Assembly (NCBI RefSeq): GCF_020886775.1
Contig: NZ_AP024525.1
Coordinates: 3,720,001-3,784,000, forward strand
DNA length: 64,000 nt
Source of the DNA: Sinomonas cyclohexanicum
GTDB taxonomy: Bacteria > Actinomycetota > Actinomycetes > Actinomycetales > Micrococcaceae
Reading direction: 5' to 3'
A model generated the notes under the pieces. That model worked only from the letters and a program-made list of their open reading frames with translations. It did not search any database and had not been told where the DNA came from. The translations under genes and the position numbers were made by a program. How positions within the stretch are numbered: position 1 is the first letter of the stretch; every line of letters begins with the position of its first letter. Shown one piece after another: positions 48,318 through 54,475 of the stretch.

Positions 48318-48466
48318 CAGTCTGGGAGTCAGCTCCTCAGGGTCAGCTTCTGGAGGGCACCTCCCGGAAGTCACCTCCAGTGGGTCACGACTGCGATACC
48401 CACGGGAGCTGACCTTCAGGATCTGACGTCCAGAAGGTGCCCTCCAGGAGGTGACTCCTAGACGCA
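48318..48466. repeat. Large 14-bp-period repeat cluster in both orientations
   Basis: Forward units come first (GTCAGCTCCTCAGG, GTCAGCTTCTGGAG, GGCACCTCCCGGAA, GTCACCTCCAGTGG, GTCAC), then about 20 bp, then reverse units (ACGGGAGCTGAC, CTTCAGGATCTGAC, GTCCAGAAGGTGCC, CTCCAGGAGGTGAC, TCCTAGACG). The two halves could fold into one long imperfect stem. With the next hairpin and three copies of CGCAGAAC spaced by 13-16 bp (48516-48562) it fills the gap after the UMF1 gene. Confidence 0.85.
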
Positions 48467-48468
48467 GG

Positions 48469-48514
48469 TGGGCGGCGCACGACGGCGGCCACTCGCCGTC
48501 GTGCGCCGGCCCAC
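48469..48514. repeat. CGCACGACGGCG hairpin, extended stem
   Basis: GGCGCACGACGGCG at 48474 pairs with its complement ending at 48507 across GCCACT; flanking GTGGG and CCCAC extend the stem. It is the longest short-loop member of the family seen at 18738, 29472, 35489 and 59177. Confidence 0.8.
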
Positions 48515-48576
48515 CGCAGAACGCACACCGCAGAACGCGCACCGCAGAACGCGCACCGCAGAACTAGAGTTGACCC

Positions 48577-49059
48577 ATGAACGTTGACGAGACGGACCTG
48601 CCCGGGTTCGGCGTCCGCAAGGACTTCATGACCCAGTCGGGCCGCAGGCTCGGGGTCGTCACGCACCGTGACGGCGAGACCGAGCTCATCATCTCCGCGT
48701 GGGACGATCCGGACACGTGCCAGGCGAGCATCCCGCTCTCCCGCGAGGAGGCCACCACGTTGGGGAACCTCCTCGGGGGCCGCGCGATCGTCATGCAGCT
48801 CACCGAGGAGCACCGCGACGTCCCCGGGATCTCGACGCGCCAGTTCGTCGTCGCCGCGGACTCCCCATACCGCGACCAGCCCATGGGGAAGGCGCAGATC
48901 CGCACCCGCACGAGCGTGTCGATCGTGGCGATCATGCGAGAGGGCGAGGTCCTCGCCTCGCCGGCCCCCGACGTCGTGCTCCGCTCCGGAGACCTCATCG
49001 TCGCGGTCGGCACCCAGGAAGGCCTCGACCAGGCCGCGCAGATCCTCCGCAACGGCTGA
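48577..49059 (+). CDS. khtT: KhtT-like regulatory subunit (TrkA_C domain)
   Basis: This 160-residue soluble protein has an N-terminal domain (VRKDFMTQSGRRLGVVTHRDG) and a C-terminal TrkA_C domain ending in VLRSGDLIVAVGTQEGLDQAA. It gates the potassium/proton antiporter encoded 6 bp downstream; in Bacillus subtilis KhtT responds to cyclic di-AMP and pH. The pairing and order khtT-khtU support the assignment. Confidence 0.9.
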   Translation: MNVDETDLPGFGVRKDFMTQSGRRLGVVTHRDGETELIISAWDDPDTCQASIPLSREEATTLGNLLGGRAIVMQLTEEHRDVPGISTRQFVVAADSPYRDQPMGKAQIRTRTSVSIVAIMREGEVLASPAPDVVLRSGDLIVAVGTQEGLDQAAQILRNG

Positions 49060-49065
49060 GCCGCG

Positions 49066-50271
49066 ATGGACCCACTCGCACTCGCCCTGATCGAACTGGG
49101 GGCGGTCCTCTTCGCCCTCGGCCTCCTCGCGCGCCTGGCAGGGCGGATCGGCATGTCACCGATCCCGCTCTACCTCATCGGCGGACTCGTCTTCGGCGCG
49201 GGGGGCTTCATCGATCTGGGCGGCGTGCGGGACTTCTCCCACCTCGCGGGGGAGATCGGGGTCATCCTCCTCCTCCTCATGCTCGGGCTGGAATACACGG
49301 CGCAGGAGCTGTTCACCGGCCTCAAGAAGTCCTGGCAGGCCGGCGTCATGGACCTTGTGCTGAACTTCGTCCCGGGCGCGGTCGTCACTCTCCTCCTCGG
49401 GTGGGACGGCGTTGCGGCGCTGGTCATGGGAGGCGTGACGTATATATCGTCGTCGGGAATCGTCGCCAAGGTCATCACCGATCTGGGCCGGCTCGGCAAC
49501 CGCGAGACCCCCACCATCCTCGCGATCCTCGTGTTCGAGGACCTCGCGATGGCGATCTATCTCCCGATCCTCACGGCCACCCTCGCCGGAGTGAGCTTCC
49601 TGGGCGGGCTCCAGACTGTCGGGATCTCGCTCGTGGTGGTGACGGTGGTCCTCATGGTGGCGCTCAAGCACGGGCACCACGTCTCGAAGGCCGTGCACAG
49701 CGAGAACTCGGAGGTGTTCCTCCTGAACGTGCTGGGACTCGCGCTGCTCGTCGCGGGCCTCGCCTCGGCGATGCAGGTCTCTGCGGCCGTGGGCGCGTTC
49801 ATGCTCGGCATTGCGATCTCCGGAACCACCGCGCACCTCGCCTCGCGCCTCCTCGAGCCGCTGCGCGACCTGTTCGCGGCGCTCTTCTTCGTCGCGTTCG
49901 GCCTCAACACGGACCCCGCCACGATCCCGCCCGTACTCGGCTGGGCCCTCGCCCTGGCGGTCATCACGGCCGCCACGAAGGTCGCGACGGGCTGGTGGGC
50001 CGCGGCCAGAGCCGGCGTCGCGGTGCCCGGCCGGGCCCGAGCGGGCGCGTCGCTGATCGCCCGCGGCGAATTCTCGATCGTGATCGCGGGACTCGCAGTC
50101 ACCTCGGGCGCCGTCAACGGAGAACTCGCCGCGCTCGCCACCGCCTACGTGCTCCTCATGGCGATCATGGGGCCGCTCGCGGCACGCTTCGTCGAGCCGG
50201 TGGTCAAGGCGATCCGGAAGCCGCGCGGCTCGCGCCGGAAGCGGGAGGCCGCCGCCGAGGCGCCGTCCTGA
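49066..50271 (+). CDS. khtU: KhtU-like K+/H+ antiporter (CPA2 family)
   Basis: This 401-residue membrane protein of the monovalent cation:proton antiporter-2 family has about 12 helices. Typical stretches are GVILLLLMLGLEYTAQELF, TYISSSGIVAKVITDLG and ILVFEDLAMAIYLPIL, with the acidic residue pair of the transport site in the last. It exports K+ under control of the KhtT subunit encoded just before it. The tail is basic (RKPRGSRRKREA). Confidence 0.92.
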   Translation: MDPLALALIELGAVLFALGLLARLAGRIGMSPIPLYLIGGLVFGAGGFIDLGGVRDFSHLAGEIGVILLLLMLGLEYTAQELFTGLKKSWQAGVMDLVLNFVPGAVVTLLLGWDGVAALVMGGVTYISSSGIVAKVITDLGRLGNRETPTILAILVFEDLAMAIYLPILTATLAGVSFLGGLQTVGISLVVVTVVLMVALKHGHHVSKAVHSENSEVFLLNVLGLALLVAGLASAMQVSAAVGAFMLGIAISGTTAHLASRLLEPLRDLFAALFFVAFGLNTDPATIPPVLGWALALAVITAATKVATGWWAAARAGVAVPGRARAGASLIARGEFSIVIAGLAVTSGAVNGELAALATAYVLLMAIMGPLAARFVEPVVKAIRKPRGSRRKREAAAEAPS

Positions 50272-50347
50272 AGCGTGCCGGCCACGCGGCGTCGAGCTTA
50301 AACGGCGCCGCAACGCGGGCGAAACAGCGGCCCGCTTGGATGGACGC

Positions 50348-51178
50348 ATGAGCATCTTCACCCACACTCCCCCGCCATCCGAGCTGGCCTGCGATGTGTG
50401 CGGCCGCTACCCCGAACCGCCCAAGCTCAGGCTCACGCTCGCCAACGTCGCCGCGATGCTCCCGATCGAGCTCGCGGTGCACGCCCTCGTGGTGGGCACG
50501 GGCTGGCCACTCGTGCTGAAGGTCCTGCTGCTCGCGGTCACCGCCACCGCGCTCGTGATCTGGGTCGCGGAGCCGGGCGCGCGCCGGCTGTTCCGGTCCT
50601 GGCTGCACGCTCCGGCCCTGCGGAGGCGCCGCCAGCTCGACGTGGCGCCCTCTCTGTGGCGGGCTCGGGCCACGCTCACGGATACGCCCGGCGCGCTCGA
50701 GCACCTCACCCACGCGCTCGCGCGGCTCGACGTGAACATCCTCGCCATCCAAGCCCAGCCGGTGCGCAGCGGCGTGGTGGACGAGCTCGTCCTCTCGGCC
50801 CCGGGCGGGCTCACCGAGGCGGACCTGCTCGACGCGATTGCCGACGGCGGCGGGGCCGGCCCCCGCGTCTGGCCCACCACGCCGCTTGCCCTCGCCGACG
50901 CACCGACCCGGGCACTCTCCCTCGCGGCGAGGGTCGCGGAGACCCCCGCCGAGCTGCCCTACGCGGCCGCGGAGCTGCTCGCGGCGCAGCGGGTCCCTGC
51001 GGACCGGGTGGTGCCCGACGCGTGGCACGCGGAGCGGACCGTGCTCAAGGTGCCGACCCCGTGGGATGCGCCGCTCGTGCTCATCCGTCCCGGGGTGCCG
51101 TTCACGCCCGCCGAGGAGGCGCGCGCGGCGAGGCTCGCGGAGCTGGCCGAGGTCGTCGAGCGGCAGCGCAACCCCTGA
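50348..51178 (+). CDS. ACT-domain protein with two membrane helices
   Basis: This 276-residue protein starts with a short Cys-containing segment (LACDVCGRYPEPP), then two hydrophobic helices (ANVAAMLPIELAVHALVVG; PLVLKVLLLAVTATALVIWV), then an ACT ligand-binding domain (about residues 95-160: LWRARATLTDTPGALEHL). The C-terminal 110 residues have no match that I know. ACT domains bind amino acids or other small molecules. The ATG at 50348 is used; a TTG at 50336 is in frame. It follows khtTU and may be a membrane-anchored sensor. Its TGA stop is the first three bases of the intergenic repeat at 51176. Confidence 0.7.
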   Translation: MSIFTHTPPPSELACDVCGRYPEPPKLRLTLANVAAMLPIELAVHALVVGTGWPLVLKVLLLAVTATALVIWVAEPGARRLFRSWLHAPALRRRRQLDVAPSLWRARATLTDTPGALEHLTHALARLDVNILAIQAQPVRSGVVDELVLSAPGGLTEADLLDAIADGGGAGPRVWPTTPLALADAPTRALSLAARVAETPAELPYAAAELLAAQRVPADRVVPDAWHAERTVLKVPTPWDAPLVLIRPGVPFTPAEEARAARLAELAEVVERQRNP

Positions 51179-51215
51179 CGCCGAGATCGGGTCGTGTGAC
51201 GCCGAGATCGGGTCA
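51176..51215. repeat. Two intergenic copies of the ligD-type 21-bp repeat, carrying both stop codons
   Basis: TGACGCCGAGATCGGGTC begins at 51176 and again at 51197 (21-bp spacing). The first TGA is the stop of the ACT-domain gene. TCA at 51213-51215, the end of the second copy, is the complement of the lutC stop TGA. The unit TGAC-GCCGAGATCGG-GTCA thus gives a stop on each strand. Confidence 0.9.
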
Positions 51216-51944
51216 GCGGACGATCAGCACATCCAGCGTCCGCGGCCCGTGGACGCCCTCGACGCGCTCCAGCTCGATATCGCTCGTCGCGCTCGGACCC
51301 GAGATCAGGGTGAGCGGCCGGGTGATGTCGAGCCGTGCGAAGCCCTCCGGCACGATCCCCACGATCGTCTCGACAGGCACCACGCACACATGATGATCCG
51401 GCACGAGCGAGATCGCGCGCCGCCCCTGGTCCGCGGAGCCGTCCAGCACGATCGTCCCTGTCTCCGCGATGCTCACCGCGGAACTGGTCACCACGGCCTC
51501 GATCGCGTCCAGGCGCACGACGTCGAGCGGCGCCTCGCGCGAATCGGTCGCCTGGCGCTCGGCGAGGCTCGGGTGGAGCCAGCCAGACGGGAGGCCGGCG
51601 GGGACCACGAACGTCTTGCCCTCGAGCCGGGTGCGGATGGCTTCCGCGAGGGCGTCCGGGTCCACGACCTCGACACGGGCCTTGTAGTCCTCGAGGCGGT
51701 CCACGAGTTGGTCAACGAGCTCGCTCTGGGTGAGTCCTGACGTCGTGCGGTAGGAGGGCGAGGCCCCCACCTCGGCGGTCAGGGCCCCCACCTCGGCGGT
51801 CACGGCCCCCACCTCGGCGGTCACGGCCCCCACCTCGGCGGTCAGGGCCCCCACCTCGGCGGTCAGGGCCCCCACCTCGGCGGTGGGAGGGGTGGAGCCC
51901 AGGGCTGCGTGGATCCTTGCCAGGATGTCTTCGCGGGCGCTCAC
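51213..51944 (-). CDS. lutC: LutC, lactate utilisation protein C (LUD domain)
   Basis: This 243-residue LUD-domain protein is the third component of the LutABC L-lactate oxidation complex. Family motifs are SAVSIAETGTIVLDGSADQG and RLDITRPLTLISGPSATSDIE. The GTG at 51944 overlaps the lutB stop. Residues about 20-60 are six copies of a TAEVGAL-type 7-mer encoded by a 21-bp minisatellite (51763-51888), which makes the N-terminal linker about 40 residues longer than usual. Confidence 0.92.
   Translation of the reverse strand: MSAREDILARIHAALGSTPPTAEVGALTAEVGALTAEVGAVTAEVGAVTAEVGALTAEVGASPSYRTTSGLTQSELVDQLVDRLEDYKARVEVVDPDALAEAIRTRLEGKTFVVPAGLPSGWLHPSLAERQATDSREAPLDVVRLDAIEAVVTSSAVSIAETGTIVLDGSADQGRRAISLVPDHHVCVVPVETIVGIVPEGFARLDITRPLTLISGPSATSDIELERVEGVHGPRTLDVLIVR
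51763..51888 (-). repeat. 21-bp minisatellite, six in-frame copies in lutC
   Basis: Six units of exactly 21 bp (plus-strand core CCCCCACCTCGGCGGTC) start at 51763, 51784, 51805, 51826, 51847 and 51868. On the coding strand they read GACCGCCGAGGTGGGGGCC plus two bases, giving TAEVGAL/TAEVGAV. The unit is close to the ligD repeat GACGCCGAGATCGGGGCC, which gives DAEIGAP. Some neighbouring units are identical, which indicates recent expansion. Confidence 0.92.
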
Positions 51945-53473
51945 TGCTGCTCCTCGTCTGTGTGCTGCTCGGCCTTCTCGCGCTTGGCCCACTGTGCCCG
52001 GAACGACTCCGCGGGCGGGGCCGGGATGTCCCGGCTCTGGGTCCAGCCGGCGCCGATCCCCGGCAGCTTCGAGATGACCCCGTCGCGCCCGGCCGCGGCC
52101 TTCCCGAGCGGGAGCCCGCGTTCGAGCAGGCCCATGCGCGCGCCGTCGGACATCGCCCAGGACGCTCCCGCCATGGCGAGGTCGAACTGCGACGGCAGCC
52201 GCCGTGCACCGGGCCGCGAGCGGCGCGCCTCGACGTCCTCGCCGCGCAGGTGCACGAGGATCTCCGGGATGTTGATCTTCACCGGACACGCGTCGAAGCA
52301 CGCGCCGCACAGCGAGGACGCGTACGGGAGCGACTTGTTCTCCTCGGCCTCGATTCCTGTGAGCAGCGGCGAGAGGATCGCCCCGATCGGGCCCGGATAC
52401 GTGGATCCGTAGGCGTGCCCGCCGGCCCGCTCGTACACGGGGCACACGTTCATGCACGCCGAGCAGCGGATGCAATGCAGCGCCGAGCGCCCGTGCCGGT
52501 CCGCGAGGGCCCTGGTCCGCCCGTTGTCGAGGAGGATGACGTGCACGTCCGAGGGCCCGTCGCCCGGTGTCGCACCGGTCCACAGGGACGTGTAGGGGTT
52601 CATGCGCTCGCCCGTCGAGGACCGCGGGAGCAGCTGCATGAACACGCCCAGGTCCTCGGCCCGCGGCAGGACCTTCTCGATGCCCATGACGGTGATGAGG
52701 GTTTCGGGCAGCGTCACGCACATGCGCCCGTTGCCCTCGGACTCGACCACTCCGAGGGTCCCGGTCTCGGCGATGCCGAAGTTGGCTCCCGAGATCGCGA
52801 CCTTTGCGGACAGGAACTTGGCTCGCAGGTGCGCGCGGGCGGCCATCGCGAGGCGGCGCGGCTCGTCCGTCAGGTCCGGGTCTACGCCGGGCATCTCGCG
52901 CAGGAAGATGTCGCGGATCTCGGTCCGGTTCTTGTGGATCGCGGGGACGAGGATATGACTCGGCTTGTCGTGCCCGAGCTGGACGATGAGCTCCGCCAAG
53001 TCCGTCTCGTAGGCCGCGATCCCGCGCTCCTCGAGGTACTCGTTGAGCCCGATCTCCTGCGTGGCCATGGATTTGACCTTGACCACCTCGGTGGCCTCGC
53101 TGTTCTCACGCGGACCTGCGGCCCGCACCAGCTCCTCGACGATGCGGTTCGCGTCCGCGGCGTCGCGGGCCCAGTGGACCGTGCCGCCGCGCGCGGTGAA
53201 CTGCTCCTCGAACTGTGCCAGCAGCTCCGGCAGGCGGGCCATGGCCTCGGACTTGATCGCCGACCCCGCGTCACGCAGCGCCTCCCAGTCTGGCAGCTCC
53301 GAGACGACCTTGAGCCGCTTGTCGCGAATCGTGTGGGTCGCATGGCGCAGGTTGGCGCGCATCTGCGTGTTGCCGAGCTCGCGGCGGGCGTAGCTCGGAA
53401 ACGGCTCGGTCTCTGAGATGTTGCCGAAGCCGCGTGGCGGAAGCCCGGGCATACCGAGGCTGATAGCGGTCAT
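51941..53473 (-). CDS. lutB: LutB, iron-sulfur lactate utilisation protein
   Basis: This 510-residue protein joins a LUD domain (about 60-290; TEVVKVKSMATQEIGLNEYLE) to a twin [4Fe-4S] ferredoxin domain with CIRCSACMNVCPVY near residue 335 and CGACFDACPVKINIPE near 390, followed by a C-terminal region. It carries electrons in L-lactate oxidation by LutABC. The ATG at 53473 overlaps the lutA stop (ATGA). Confidence 0.94.
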   Translation of the reverse strand: MTAISLGMPGLPPRGFGNISETEPFPSYARRELGNTQMRANLRHATHTIRDKRLKVVSELPDWEALRDAGSAIKSEAMARLPELLAQFEEQFTARGGTVHWARDAADANRIVEELVRAAGPRENSEATEVVKVKSMATQEIGLNEYLEERGIAAYETDLAELIVQLGHDKPSHILVPAIHKNRTEIRDIFLREMPGVDPDLTDEPRRLAMAARAHLRAKFLSAKVAISGANFGIAETGTLGVVESEGNGRMCVTLPETLITVMGIEKVLPRAEDLGVFMQLLPRSSTGERMNPYTSLWTGATPGDGPSDVHVILLDNGRTRALADRHGRSALHCIRCSACMNVCPVYERAGGHAYGSTYPGPIGAILSPLLTGIEAEENKSLPYASSLCGACFDACPVKINIPEILVHLRGEDVEARRSRPGARRLPSQFDLAMAGASWAMSDGARMGLLERGLPLGKAAAGRDGVISKLPGIGAGWTQSRDIPAPPAESFRAQWAKREKAEQHTDEEQQ

Positions 53474-54399
53474 CGCGCGCCTCCACTCGTGCGCGCCGAG
53501 ACGGACGGGCCGGACGACGGCGCCGCTCCCCCGGGCGCCGATTGCGCGCCTCGCGCGGCCGTGCCGGCCAGGGCGAGCTCGCCGTCCCACCTGAGCGGAT
53601 CATCGCGCGTGGAGGCGAGCACCTCCGCGAGGTGGACGGTGCGCACTGGGCGACCGGCCGGCGTCGTGCGCTTCTCGCGGGAGAGGCCGCCGCCGATGTG
53701 CATGAGGCAGCTCGCATCGCCGCCCGCGCACGCCCCGGCACCGGTGCCGCAGATGTTCGCGACCTTGTCCGCGAGCATCGCGGAGGAGACGTCCGCGTTC
53801 TTGATCGAGAACGTGCCGCCGAAGCCGCAGCACTGGTCGGCCTCGGGAAGGTCGACGACGCTCAGCCCCTCGACCGAGGCAAGCAGCGAGCGCTGCCGGT
53901 CGCCGAGGTGGAGCAGGCGCATGCCGTGGCAGGACGGGTGGTACGTGATGGTGCCCGGGAGGTACGAGCCGAGCTGCCCGGCCGCGTCCGTGACGCCGAG
54001 GACGTCCGTGAGGAGCTGGGCGAGCTCGTACGTGCGGGCGCCGACGGCGTCGGCACGGGCGGCGAGAGTGGGATCCGCGCCCTTCGTCCCATGTTCCATC
54101 GCCCAGTCGGCCACCATTGCGTGCTGGTGCTTCACCGAGGCGACGCACGATCCGGACGGCGCGACGGCAACCTCGTACTCTCCCGCGTCGAAGCCGCCCT
54201 CGAACGCGCGGACGTGGTTCGCGACGACGGGCAGCGCCTCGGGCATGTAGCCCGAGTTGACGTGCATCTGGCCGCAGCAGGCCTGGCCGGACGGGAACAC
54301 GACCTCGTGGCCGAGCCGCTCCAGGATCTCGACCGTGGCCTGCGCGACGCGGGGGTACATCGCGTCGACGATGCAGGTCGCGAAGAGCGCGATTCTCAT
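53470..54399 (-). CDS. lutA: LutA, cysteine-rich lactate utilisation protein
   Basis: This 309-residue protein has two CCG domains, with Cys clusters GQACCGQMH near residue 40 and DQCCGFGGTFS near 190, which bind a non-cubane or [4Fe-4S] cluster in heterodisulfide-reductase-like proteins. It starts with MRIALFATCIVDAMYP, the family N-terminus; the ATG at 54399 has AGAGGA 5 nt upstream. It is first in lutABC, behind a TGGTCTGACCA operator. The C-terminal 60 residues are an Ala/Gly/Pro-rich extension. Confidence 0.94.
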   Translation of the reverse strand: MRIALFATCIVDAMYPRVAQATVEILERLGHEVVFPSGQACCGQMHVNSGYMPEALPVVANHVRAFEGGFDAGEYEVAVAPSGSCVASVKHQHAMVADWAMEHGTKGADPTLAARADAVGARTYELAQLLTDVLGVTDAAGQLGSYLPGTITYHPSCHGMRLLHLGDRQRSLLASVEGLSVVDLPEADQCCGFGGTFSIKNADVSSAMLADKVANICGTGAGACAGGDASCLMHIGGGLSREKRTTPAGRPVRTVHLAEVLASTRDDPLRWDGELALAGTAARGAQSAPGGAAPSSGPSVSARTSGGAR

Positions 54400-54442
54400 G
54401 GTGTCCTCTCTCGGCCCGGACGCGTGCGCCCCGCGGACCATG

Positions 54443-54453
54443 TGGTCTGACCA
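54443..54453. promoter_or_regulatory. Operator TGGTCTGACCA before lutABC
   Basis: This perfect 11-bp odd palindrome lies 44-54 bp before the lutA start and 23 bp after the stop of the oxidase gene. Three more copies of TGGTCNGACCA flank the oxidase and permease promoters at 57339, 57404 and 57418, defining one lactate regulon. Confidence 0.8.
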
Positions 54454-54475
54454 TAACATGGGGATGTGCGGCAGG

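Noticed and set aside
48318-48466. 14-bp arrays considered as tRNA or structured RNA genes
   Set aside because: No cloverleaf, no T-loop GTTC...; the units are regular short repeats rather than a folded RNA.
48516-48562. CGCAGAAC copies at about 13-16 bp spacing, considered as a short CRISPR-like array
   Set aside because: Units are only about 8 bp, the spacers are 5-8 bp and not unique, and there are no cas genes. It is a short tandem repeat.
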